DNA of 5,044 bases from Pseudomonadota bacterium (lineage in GTDB: Bacteria; Pseudomonadota; Alphaproteobacteria; Sphingomonadales; Sphingomonadaceae). Each line of letters starts with the position of its first letter. Within the stretch, counting starts at the first letter, position 1. Location of the stretch: NCBI GenBank assembly GCA_023413015.1, contig JAEZQR010000176.1, positions 1 through 5,044 of the forward strand, in the 5' to 3' direction. The notes beneath the pieces are model-generated. The model was given only the letters and a program-made list of their open reading frames with translations. It was not told the origin of the DNA and did not search any database. The translations under genes and the position numbers were made by a program. This document shows positions 1-4,714 of this stretch, one piece after another.

Positions 1-1
1 C

Positions 2-238
2 ATCTGGCGCGGCGAGCCCGTGAATGCGGCGTGGGAGGAGAGCCACTACCGCTACCACATCCGCACCTTCTGGATCGGGCTGCTGTACGGCGTGATCGGG
101 CTGTTCACGATGCTGCTGGGCGTCGGCTTCCTGATCCTGCTGCTCATCCCCGTGTGGATGGTGGTGCGCAGCATCGTGGCGCTGGCCGCCGCGCAGCGGC
201 ACGAGCCGATGGCGCGGGCGGAGAGCTGGCTGTGGTGA
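2..238 (+). CDS. DUF4870-like small membrane protein, 3' part
   Basis: This is the C-terminal 78 residues of a protein whose reading frame is open at the left edge, so the true start lies outside the window. A GTG at position 20 could serve as a start but has no convincing ribosome binding site, and the frame reads through it. The visible part has a polar stretch with the pattern SHYRYHIRTFWIG, then about 40 strongly hydrophobic residues (roughly 24-65) that fit two closely spaced membrane helices, then a short polar tail ending ESWLW. The pattern of a His/Tyr-Arg-rich segment just before 'RTFWIGLLY' and a 'VWMVVRS' segment after the first helix matches what I know of small DUF4870-type membrane proteins in alphaproteobacteria. 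Their function is unknown. Coding is well supported; the family assignment is from memory and moderate. Confidence 0.75.
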   Translation: MWRGEPVNAAWEESHYRYHIRTFWIGLLYGVIGLFTMLLGVGFLILLLIPVWMVVRSIVALAAAQRHEPMARAESWLW

Positions 239-280
239 GCGGCGCCTGAAGGCGGCTCATTTTGGCCGTTCCACGCACGG

Positions 281-296
281 ATTCGCCCATTCGTTG
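281..296 (+). promoter_or_regulatory. Upstream element, copy A (candidate operator)
   Basis: The sequence ATTCGCCCATTCGTTG matches 15 of 16 bases with the element at 1443-1458. It contains a direct repeat, ATTCG-N3-ATTCG, so the half-sites are 8 bp apart. It lies about 76 bp upstream of the ATG at 373, close to the spacing of the second copy from its gene. Both downstream genes encode related exported proteins, so a shared activator or promoter element is the simplest reading, but it could also be leftover identity from gene duplication. Binding is not shown. Confidence 0.4.
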
Positions 297-372
297 CAAA
301 GCGGTTGCCGCCGGACACGATCCGCAGACAATCGGCGGCACCTATTCGGGCGGGCGGATCACAGCAACAAAC

Positions 373-750
373 ATGCGAATGGCGCAACACATCGGTGCAT
401 GGGCCTTGGCGTCGCTCGCGCTTCTGACGCCCGGCGCCTCGGCCGCGGCCGCCGCGGGCCACACGCGCGCCAGCATGGACTTTCCCACGGTGCCGGCGAG
501 CGCCAGGCGGCCCGGCGACGAGAAGATGAGCTGCTATGCACTCAAGGCCGAAGGCGACCGCCTGATCGCGGAATCCACCGCCGCGGCGAAGCGCCTGAAG
601 GACGTCCGGGCTTCGAAGGTGAAGGCGTCCGCGGGCGATAGCTTGACCCGTGCGTCCGACCCGAAGATCGATGCGACCGCCGCACAGCGGGAGGCCGCGA
701 TGGACCGCGCGATGTGGATGTACGCGCTTTACCGGAGCAAGTGCCGGTAG
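373..750 (+). CDS. Predicted exported two-cysteine helical protein (125 aa)
   Basis: No known family is recognised. The ATG at 373 gives a protein that opens with a signal-peptide-like segment: a short basic N-terminus (MRMAQH), a hydrophobic core to about residue 20 and an Ala-rich cleavage region around residues 20-28. The frame stays open upstream to a TTG at 262, but that extension would bury the signal peptide, so 373 is preferred even though no clear Shine-Dalgarno sequence precedes it. The mature part is predicted to be helical and has just two cysteines, C54 in 'MSCYALKAEGDRL' and C124 in 'ALYRSKCR', next to the C-terminus. The 'ALKAEGDRL' and 'LYRSKC' ends recur in the 310-aa protein at 1544-2476, making the two genes relatives. 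A long helical hairpin tied at its base by a C54-C124 disulfide in the periplasm is inferred. A 7-bp hairpin (741-758) surrounds the stop codon. Confidence 0.8.
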   Translation: MRMAQHIGAWALASLALLTPGASAAAAAGHTRASMDFPTVPASARRPGDEKMSCYALKAEGDRLIAESTAAAKRLKDVRASKVKASAGDSLTRASDPKIDATAAQREAAMDRAMWMYALYRSKCR

Positions 751-758
751 GCCGGCAC
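741..758 (+). terminator. Short hairpin around the stop codon
   Basis: GTGCCGG (741-747) pairs perfectly with CCGGCAC (752-758) across a 4-base loop that contains the TAG stop codon. There is no T-run after it, so it is not a classical intrinsic terminator. It may slow degradation of, or partly terminate, the upstream message. Confidence 0.3.
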
Positions 759-821
759 CCGCCACGGCCGAACGCCGCACCTGGCTTGCCGGACGGCCAA
801 CGCCTCCGCACATGCGATGCG

Positions 822-827
822 AAGGAG
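822..827 (+). promoter_or_regulatory. Ribosome binding site deciding the start at 835
   Basis: AAGGAG, continuing as AAGGAGG, sits 7-8 bases before the ATG at 835. It rules out the in-frame ATG at 817, which would begin upstream of the site itself. Confidence 0.8.
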
Positions 828-834
828 GCGCGCG

Positions 835-1056
835 ATGTTCAACCTGGTGTCGATCCTGATCGGAATGGCGGCGCTGTTCGGCGCGCTGGTGGCGTTCGTG
901 CCGCTGCTCGGCTGGCTGAACTGGATCGTCATCCCGCTCGCGATGGTCGGCCTCGCGTTCGGCGCGGTGTCCGAGGGGCGCGCGGGGCGGAACCTCAACC
1001 TCGTGGTGATCGGCATGGGCGTGCTGCGCCTGATCATCGGCCACGGCATCTTCTGA
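835..1056 (+). CDS. Small two-helix membrane protein (73 aa), unknown function
   Basis: A short ORF begins at an ATG with a strong Shine-Dalgarno sequence at the right distance. The product is almost entirely hydrophobic. The first membrane segment spans about residues 3-26 and contains 'VSILIGMAALFGALVAF'. A second spans roughly 28-48 and contains 'WIVIPLAMVGLAFGAVS'. A short polar turn (SEGRAGRNLN) follows, and then a third hydrophobic stretch (about 55-73) ending GHGIF. It may therefore have two or three helices, with the polar SEGRAGRN loop probably facing the cytoplasm. The gene starts 84 bp after the 125-aa exported protein gene on the same strand, so co-transcription is possible. Small inner-membrane proteins like this are common and mostly uncharacterised; I do not recognise a named family. 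Confidence 0.8.
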   Translation: MFNLVSILIGMAALFGALVAFVPLLGWLNWIVIPLAMVGLAFGAVSEGRAGRNLNLVVIGMGVLRLIIGHGIF

Positions 1057-1157
1057 GCGGACCGGCGAACGCCAGGCACGCCCGACGGTGATCCAGCACG
1101 GCCGCGGCTTCGCCGCCTTACCTGCCCGATGTCGTTACACATGCGCTACGTCGTGCG

Positions 1158-1173
1158 ATCTGCCCGTTCGTCG
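1158..1173 (+). promoter_or_regulatory. Upstream element, degenerate copy B
   Basis: ATCTGCCCGTTCGTCG matches 13 of 16 bases with the copy at 1443-1458. No gene with a good start follows it closely, so it is either a decayed copy, a promoter for an unannotated RNA, or chance. Confidence 0.2.
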
Positions 1174-1336
1174 CCGGGAAATTGATCTGACCGCCAGTAA
1201 CGGCAAAGTTGCGCCGTCCACCGAGGATCGGCGGACTCGAGGCGCGGCCCAGGCAGCGGATCGGAGGATGGGTATCGGTCGGGGGCCGGACCCATGCCGG
1301 CGATGATCGCAGCGGATTTCCGCGACGCCTCGGAGC

Positions 1337-1373
1337 GGGGCTCCGGCGCTGCCCCTTGCGGCGCCGGAGCCCC
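1337..1373 (+). terminator. 13-bp perfect GC hairpin, possible terminator or RNA structure
   Basis: GGGGCTCCGGCGC (1337-1349) and GCGCCGGAGCCCC (1361-1373) are exact reverse complements across an 11-base loop. The stem is very stable and lies between genes. No T-run follows on either strand, so it is not a textbook Rho-independent terminator. It could end transcription from the 835-1056 gene, be a fold within an RNA, or be a dispersed palindromic repeat. Confidence 0.4.
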
Positions 1374-1442
1374 AGCCCCGGCACCACCCCTGGCCGGATA
1401 GTCGCCAGCCAAGCCGGTGTCCGGTGGGCGGTACGACGATGA

Positions 1443-1458
1443 ATTCGCCCATTCGTCG
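1443..1458 (+). promoter_or_regulatory. Upstream element, copy C (candidate operator)
   Basis: ATTCGCCCATTCGTCG contains the ATTCG-N3-ATTCG direct repeat and differs at one base from the copy at 281-296. It is about 85 bp upstream of the start of the 310-aa protein gene. It also lies just upstream of a weak promoter-like pair (1467-1496), a position that would suit an activator site. Confidence 0.4.
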
Positions 1459-1466
1459 AAGGATGA

Positions 1467-1496
1467 TTGCGAAAAACCGGAGCTTCAATCGAAAAT
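1467..1496 (+). promoter_or_regulatory. Weak sigma70-type promoter candidate
   Basis: TTGCGA (1467-1472) and GAAAAT (1491-1496) each match four of six bases of the -35 and -10 consensus, with an 18-bp spacer. The transcript would begin about 40 bases before the start codon at 1544. The match is weak and rests mainly on position. Confidence 0.25.
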
Positions 1497-1530
1497 CCGG
1501 CCGCCCATGCCGCAAAGCGGCACGGCGGGT

Positions 1531-1540
1531 AGGGAGAAGG
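1531..1540 (+). promoter_or_regulatory. Ribosome binding site deciding the start at 1544
   Basis: AGGGAGAAGG lies immediately before the ATG at 1544. It makes 1544 the start in preference to the in-frame ATGs at 1424 and 1439, which have no comparable site and would place 35-40 basic residues ahead of the signal peptide. Confidence 0.8.
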
Positions 1541-1543
1541 CAT

Positions 1544-2476
1544 ATGAAGCGTATCGGTACAGTCGCGACGGCCGGGGCCTTGCTTGGGCTGATCATGCCA
1601 AGCGCAACTCTGGCGCAGATCGCGATGCCCACGCTTCCGGTCGCGCCGAAGAAAGAAGTGTCACCGGTGCTGGCGGGCGACGACAAGCTGACCTGCCCGC
1701 AGATCCTGGCGGAAACACAGGCCCGGCAGAAGGAATTCGACGCCGCGCTCGACGAGGCCGACAACACCAAGGTCGCCATGAGCGCGCAGACCGCCGGGCT
1801 CCTGGCGGCGCACGAGGCCATCGCCACGGCGGTGCCGCTGGCGACGAAGGACATGACCAAGGCCAGCGCGGCCGCGATCTCCGGCTCGGCCACGGCCTAT
1901 CTGGAAAGCTCCAGGGCGGACGAGCGCAAGACCATAGCGCCCATCCAGCAGCGTGCCGATTTCGCGCGCGTGCGTTCGGATTATCTGAACGACCTCTATC
2001 GCAACAAATGCTTCAAGAAGGGCGCTGCCGCATCGGCGGCCGTACCGATGCCTGCCGCTGCCGCCGCAATATCGGCAGCGGGAACGCCGGCAACCGCTGC
2101 GGCGGCGATGGCGGCTGCCGGCGCGGGGTCCGGCGGCGCACCCAACTGCGCAGCGCTCAAGGCCGAGGGCGAGCGGTTGCGCCAGCAGCTCGATCTGCAG
2201 ACCGCCGCCACCCTGAAGGCGGCGCAGTCGTACCGCCCTGGCCAAGGCGCCTCGGCAGCGCGCAAGGCGAGCATGGCGGCGAACCTTGCGACCGTGCTGG
2301 CGCCGGGGCTCGGCGGTCTCGTCAGCTCCGCCGCTTCGGCCGCGAGCAGCGCGGCACAGCAGGCGGCCCATGAAGCCACGGTCGCCAAGTTCCAGAACAT
2401 GGCGGACGAGCAGATGGCGCTCGGCCAGCGCATCACCGAAATCGAAGTTGCCTACGAGGACAACTGCAAGCCCTGA
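1544..2476 (+). CDS. Predicted exported protein with two Cys-bounded helical repeats (310 aa)
   Basis: No known family is recognised. Residues 1-24 are a clear Sec signal peptide (MKR, a hydrophobic core, then 'SATLAQ'). The mature protein has exactly four cysteines in two evenly spaced pairs. Repeat 1 runs from C51 ('KLTCPQILAET') to C156 ('DLYRNKC'), a distance of 105. Repeat 2 runs from C202 ('NCAALKAEGERL') to C308 ('AYEDNCKP'), a distance of 106. Each repeat is predicted to be almost wholly helical. An Ala/Pro/Gly linker (about 160-200) joins them. Repeat 2 also contains a Gly/Ala-rich, weakly hydrophobic stretch (about 247-275, with 'LAPGLGGLVSSAAS'). The ends of the repeats match the single repeat of the 125-aa protein at 373-750, so this looks like a duplicated, enlarged paralogue. 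A periplasmic or surface location and one disulfide per repeat are inferred; the partner or substrate is unknown. A tRNA gene follows 61 bp downstream. Confidence 0.85.
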   Translation: MKRIGTVATAGALLGLIMPSATLAQIAMPTLPVAPKKEVSPVLAGDDKLTCPQILAETQARQKEFDAALDEADNTKVAMSAQTAGLLAAHEAIATAVPLATKDMTKASAAAISGSATAYLESSRADERKTIAPIQQRADFARVRSDYLNDLYRNKCFKKGAAASAAVPMPAAAAAISAAGTPATAAAAMAAAGAGSGGAPNCAALKAEGERLRQQLDLQTAATLKAAQSYRPGQGASAARKASMAANLATVLAPGLGGLVSSAASAASSAAQQAAHEATVAKFQNMADEQMALGQRITEIEVAYEDNCKP

Positions 2477-2497
2477 CCCTTCTCCCTCAAGAGGGGC

Positions 2498-2526
2498 TGG
2501 ACCGAGGCGCGCGCAGGGCCTACATC
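2498..2526 (+). promoter_or_regulatory. Possible tRNA-Ser promoter
   Basis: TGGACC (2498-2503) and TACATC (2521-2526) are separated by exactly 17 bp and end 11 bp before the mature tRNA 5' end. Both hexamers are imperfect, so the call rests on spacing and location. Confidence 0.3.
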
Positions 2527-2537
2527 GCAGCGCTTAC

Positions 2538-2628
2538 GGAGCGGTGGCCGAGTGGTTGAAGGCGCACGCCTGGAAAGTGTGTAAGGGTTAACAGCCCTTC
2601 GCGGGTTCGAATCCCGCCCGCTCCGCCA
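2538..2628 (+). tRNA. tRNA-Ser, anticodon GGA
   Basis: This is a complete class II tRNA of 91 nt including an encoded CCA. The acceptor stem GGAGCGG (2538-2544) pairs with CCGCTCC (2618-2624), followed by discriminator G and CCA. The anticodon arm is CACGC-CTGGAAA-GTGTG, giving anticodon GGA, which reads UCC and UCU serine codons. The long variable arm (AAGGG/CCCTT) is typical of serine tRNAs, and the T arm is GCGGG-TTCGAAT-CCCGC. The DNA changes character right after the CCA, becoming AT-richer and then carrying a defence-type gene, which fits use of this tRNA as an insertion site. Confidence 0.97.
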
Positions 2629-2634
2629 GTACTT

Positions 2635-2663
2635 TTCTGAGTGGGTTTGGTAATTTATACAAT
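2635..2663 (+). promoter_or_regulatory. Candidate promoter for the Abi gene
   Basis: TACAAT (2658-2663) matches five of six bases of the -10 consensus and lies in a conspicuously AT-rich patch. The paired -35 (TTCTGA, 2635-2640, 17-bp spacer) is poor. The transcript would have an approximately 115-base leader containing the GTAC repeats at 2689-2717. Confidence 0.3.
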
Positions 2664-2688
2664 ATCTTAGCAGAGGCCCTCAGCCGGC

Positions 2689-2717
2689 TGCGTACCTGAA
2701 TGGGTACCTAGTACGCA
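2689..2717. repeat. Inverted and direct GTAC repeats in the Abi leader
   Basis: TGCGTAC (2689-2695) and GTACGCA (2711-2717) are exact inverted repeats 15 bp apart. Inside them, GTACCT occurs twice (2692-2697 and 2704-2709, a 12-bp period) and the core GTAC-CTA-GTAC (2704-2714) is itself a palindrome. Three GTAC units in 23 bp suggest an operator or an RNA hairpin between the tRNA and the defence gene. Which of these it is cannot be told from sequence. Confidence 0.4.
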
Positions 2718-2785
2718 CCCGATCCTGACAGGTGCTTTAGGGCGTTCGGTGCTGCAATCTCGACCCACTCGGAGCTGAGCCACGT

Positions 2786-3622
2786 ATGGCGGACGCAACC
2801 GACCTCTTCAACGAGCTATTCAAGAACTTCGCGCACCCACTCCGCGATCTCCCGCCTCGGCCATACGAGAGGGCGCTCGCTCTCATGCACATGCTGGTTG
2901 CCCAATGCACCGGACCTGCGCACATCGACGAGGAGGTCTACCGGGCACTGAGACGGGAGTTCATGGCGAACCCCGAGACGGCTCGACGGCTCCCCCTGTT
3001 CGTTCGCACGTCCCACGACGGCATGGCTTTCTGGTCCTACATCAAAGGCACGGCAGACCAGTGGGAGCCCCGGCGTCAGCATGTGCGGGAGGCCTTCCAG
3101 GAACTTCTAGGTTACCTTGAGACGAGCGAGCATCCAGCGGACACTGAGATTTCCGAAGTTCTCGGTAGCTTCGATGCAGACGGAGTGCATGCGGTCTGGA
3201 TGAAGGCCCTCACCCGGCGCGCAGCAGACCCCGAGGGGGCCATTACGGCGGCGCGAACGCTACTAGAGACCGTCTGTAAGCATATCCTCGACGACGGCGT
3301 GGAGCCGGGGACCTTGTACGGCCCGAGCGACGATCTGCCGAAGCTCTACGCCCAAGCGTCCCAGCTCCTGAACCTCGCTCCATCCCAGCATGCAGAGAAG
3401 GCCTTCAAGCGCATCCTCGGGGGTTGCTCTAGTGTCGTTGAGGGCCTCGGCTCGCTGAGGAACAACGTCGGGGACGCGCACGGCCAGGGTAAGCGACCAG
3501 TCCGCCCGGCAGCCCGTCACGCTGCCCTTGCAGTGAACCTTGCCGGGTCGATGGCGCTATTCCTGATCGAGACGTGGGTGGCGCGAACCGACAAAAAAGG
3601 CATTTTATCACGTCCGGTCTAG
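2786..3622 (+). CDS. Abortive infection family protein with C-terminal Abi_C/HEPN-like domain (278 aa)
   Basis: The protein resembles the 'abortive infection family protein' group (Abi_C, PF14355 by my recollection). The N-terminal half has the usual 'LPLFVRTSHDGMAFWSYIKG' segment (about 69-88) and a following 'RRQHVREAFQELLGYLE' helix (96-112). The C-terminal half has 'DPEGAITAARTLLETVCKHI' (138-157), 'LPKLYAQASQLLNLAPSQH' (184-202) and the conserved end with 'LRNNVGDAHGQGK'. There R225-N226 and H232 form an R-N-x5-H arrangement like the catalytic motif of HEPN ribonucleases. By family analogy it would act in the cytoplasm as an RNase-type effector that halts phage-infected cells; its trigger and target are unknown. 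The start at 2786 gives the family's normal N-terminus, though the ribosome binding site is weak (GGAG, 2771-2774). It is a lone gene behind a tRNA, with less GC-biased codon use than its neighbours and no antitoxin beside it. A terminator follows. Confidence 0.88.
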   Translation: MADATDLFNELFKNFAHPLRDLPPRPYERALALMHMLVAQCTGPAHIDEEVYRALRREFMANPETARRLPLFVRTSHDGMAFWSYIKGTADQWEPRRQHVREAFQELLGYLETSEHPADTEISEVLGSFDADGVHAVWMKALTRRAADPEGAITAARTLLETVCKHILDDGVEPGTLYGPSDDLPKLYAQASQLLNLAPSQHAEKAFKRILGGCSSVVEGLGSLRNNVGDAHGQGKRPVRPAARHAALAVNLAGSMALFLIETWVARTDKKGILSRPV

Positions 3623-3648
3623 CCGCCAGCGGCACGCTGTTCCTCGTA

Positions 3649-3674
3649 GGCGCAGTTCTCCCTGCGCCGGTTTT
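3649..3674 (+). terminator. Rho-independent terminator of the Abi gene
   Basis: GGCGCAG (3649-3655) pairs exactly with CTGCGCC (3662-3668) across a six-base loop, followed by GG and a run of four T. It lies 26 bases after the Abi stop codon and faces the correct way. On the other strand no T-run follows, so it serves mainly the plus strand. Confidence 0.65.
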
Positions 3675-3706
3675 GGAAGAGGATAGCTGGCGCCGCCGTC
3701 GGCGCG

Positions 3707-4216
3707 TCACTGCCGGAGCTTCGCCGGCCAGATCGCCGAGGTTCCTGAGGATCGGAAGTTCACCTGATACTGGCAGTCGCTGGTGAAGCCGTCCAGGTGG
3801 CGGACGGCGCAGTCGAGGCCGTGGGCCGAGAAGCGGCGGGCGAGCGTGTCCTCGGCGATCAGCCGGGCGAACTGGACGAGGATGACCCGGCCGATCTGAT
3901 AGAAGCCGACGAGCTGCGCGCCCGCCACCGCCGGCATGATGTCGCCATAGGTGACCGTGCGCCGCCCGAAGCCCTTGCCGATCCGCATGAACGGCTGATG
4001 CCAGAGCGTCCGGGGGAAGGGATACATGTGCCGGTCGATGATGATGAAGGCCTGCGTCTCGTCGAGGATCGGATCGTCGAGATCGTCGTGCGGGAAGAGC
4101 TTGGCGAACTTGCGCCGGGCCTCGGCCTTGATGATCGGCTCGGTATTGGGATGATTGATGAGGTCGCGCAGCTTGCGCCTGAGCTGAAGCCTGCCTTTCA
4201 GCCGCTGTCCCTGCAA
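3707..4216 (-). CDS. Conserved-looking protein of unknown function (169 aa)
   Basis: I do not recognise a family. Codon use is strongly host-like, with G or C in nearly every third position, so the frame is real. The only start before the upstream stop codon is TTG at 4216, and a GGAGG five bases away supports it; an ATG at 4221 lies in another frame and stops after seven codons. The N-terminus is very basic (RLKGRLQLRRKLRD, about 5-18). Next come a helical charged segment to about residue 50, an 'AFIIIDRHMYPFPRTLWHQ' segment (56-74) and a moderately hydrophobic helix (about 93-120, 'AGAQLVGFYQIGRVILVQFA'). The C-terminal part has two cysteines, C126 and C138. No signal peptide or clear transmembrane helix is seen. 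The basic N-terminus hints at nucleic-acid or ribosome contact, but that is speculation. It converges on the Abi gene and diverges from the gene at 4361. Confidence 0.75.
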   Translation of the reverse strand: MQGQRLKGRLQLRRKLRDLINHPNTEPIIKAEARRKFAKLFPHDDLDDPILDETQAFIIIDRHMYPFPRTLWHQPFMRIGKGFGRRTVTYGDIMPAVAGAQLVGFYQIGRVILVQFARLIAEDTLARRFSAHGLDCAVRHLDGFTSDCQYQVNFRSSGTSAIWPAKLRQ

Positions 4217-4221
4217 CCCAT

Positions 4222-4226
4222 CCTCC
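4222..4226 (-). promoter_or_regulatory. Ribosome binding site supporting a TTG start
   Basis: GGAGG on the minus strand sits five bases before the TTG at 4216. It is the reason for choosing this rare start codon for the 169-aa protein. Confidence 0.55.
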
Positions 4227-4307
4227 GGATGTGACGGGCGTCACCCTGCCCCGGAAACCCACCAAAGCCGTACCTTAGAGGGGTTCATACCACAGCGACA
4301 TTGATCG

Positions 4308-4332
4308 GACGATATAGCGGCTCGCGCGTTCC
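4308..4332 (-). promoter_or_regulatory. EcfG-like (general stress) promoter candidate
   Basis: On the minus strand GGAAC (4328-4332) and CGTC (4308-4311) are separated by 16 bp. The EcfG-type consensus of alphaproteobacteria is GGAAC-N16/17-CGTT, so 8 of 9 key bases match. It points toward the 169-aa protein gene, leaving a leader of about 90 bases. One such match in 5 kb can arise by chance. Confidence 0.3.
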
Positions 4333-4360
4333 CCGGCAGGTCCAGCCGAGGGAGGGAAGC

Positions 4361-4714
4361 ATGTTCGTCGCGGTATATTGGTGGCGCGTCCATCCGGGAA
4401 AGGAAGAGCAGTTTCGCCGGGCGTGGCGGCGCGGCACTGAGCTGATCCGCGAGCGCTACGGCAGCTACGGATCGCGGCTGCACCGCGACGCCGACGGCCG
4501 GTTCGTCGGCTATGCCGAATGGCCGGACGAGGCGACGTGGCGCGCGGCGTTCGACCAGAAGATGGTCTACGACGATCCGGAGACGCGCGCCGCCTTCGTC
4601 GATGCCATCGCCGAGGTGCCGGCGAACGCCGACCCGATCTTCACGATGACGGTGACCGACGACCTGCTGCTGCGCAGTCGGGCCGAGGACGGGATGCCGC
4701 CCCCGTCACCGTGA
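4361..4714 (+). CDS. Antibiotic biosynthesis monooxygenase-like protein (117 aa)
   Basis: The start is fixed by a GAGGGAGGG ribosome binding site just before the ATG at 4361. The product has the layout of a small dimeric alpha/beta-barrel (ABM-type) protein: a first beta strand 'FVAVYWWRVHPGKEEQF' (2-18) with the typical turn into helix 'FRRAWRRGTELIRERYGS' (18-35), strands 'SRLHRDADG' and 'FVGYAEWPDEATWRAAF' (about 38-64), and a final strand 'FTMTVTDDLLL' (about 92-102). The phrase 'x-x-Y-A-x-W-P-x-x-x-x-W-x-x-A-F' is common in this fold. Family members include quinone monooxygenases, haem-degrading enzymes and many uncharacterised stress proteins; the substrate here cannot be read from sequence. 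It is expected to be cytosolic and dimeric. The stop codon lies inside a perfect 14-bp inverted repeat. Confidence 0.8.
   Translation: MFVAVYWWRVHPGKEEQFRRAWRRGTELIRERYGSYGSRLHRDADGRFVGYAEWPDEATWRAAFDQKMVYDDPETRAAFVDAIAEVPANADPIFTMTVTDDLLLRSRAEDGMPPPSP

Larger units (their letters stand above)
1057..1543. other. 487-bp stretch without a supported gene
   Basis: No ORF here has a convincing start, ribosome binding site and plausible protein composition on either strand. The stretch holds a weak 5-bp GC hairpin with a TTC loop (1104-1116), a degenerate copy of the upstream element (1158-1173), a 13-bp perfect hairpin (1337-1373), and the probable promoter region of the 310-aa protein gene (1443-1543). 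A small regulatory RNA cannot be excluded. Confidence 0.6.

Noticed and set aside
52..1044. A 330-residue open frame on the minus strand
   Set aside because: It lies opposite three plus-strand genes with better starts and sensible products. Its own translation is a His/Arg/Ala-rich mixture typical of the reverse strand of GC-rich genes.
1294..1401. A 35-codon plus-strand ORF in the intergenic region (MPAMIAADF...)
   Set aside because: It has no convincing ribosome binding site and an Ala/Pro/Gly-rich product, and much of it is made by the perfect hairpin at 1337-1373.
1424..1543. Longer N-terminus for the 310-aa protein starting at 1424 or 1439
   Set aside because: It would put about 40 basic residues before a good signal peptide, and the strong ribosome binding site is at 1531-1540.
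1661..2371. A 236-residue open frame on the minus strand
   Set aside because: It is the antisense shadow of the 310-aa exported protein; its product is Arg/Gly-rich with no recognisable domain.
2639..2770. 8-bp inverted repeat GAGTGGGT (2639-2646) and ACCCACTC (2763-2770) bracketing the Abi leader
   Set aside because: The arms are short and 116 bp apart, which is reasonably likely by chance, and no transposase or target duplication accompanies them.
3600..3720. A second copy of the tRNA-Ser 3' end as a right attachment site
   Set aside because: I looked for TTCGAATCCCGC and CCCGCTCCGCCA after the Abi gene and found nothing beyond the 7-bp CCGCCAG match.
3797..4234. A 145-residue plus-strand open frame
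   Set aside because: It lies opposite the 169-aa minus-strand gene, whose codon use is far more host-like; the plus-strand product is an acidic/Arg mixture as expected of a shadow.
3429..4265. A 278-residue minus-strand open frame
   Set aside because: It overlaps both the Abi gene and the 169-aa gene in another frame and gives a low-complexity Arg/Pro-rich translation.
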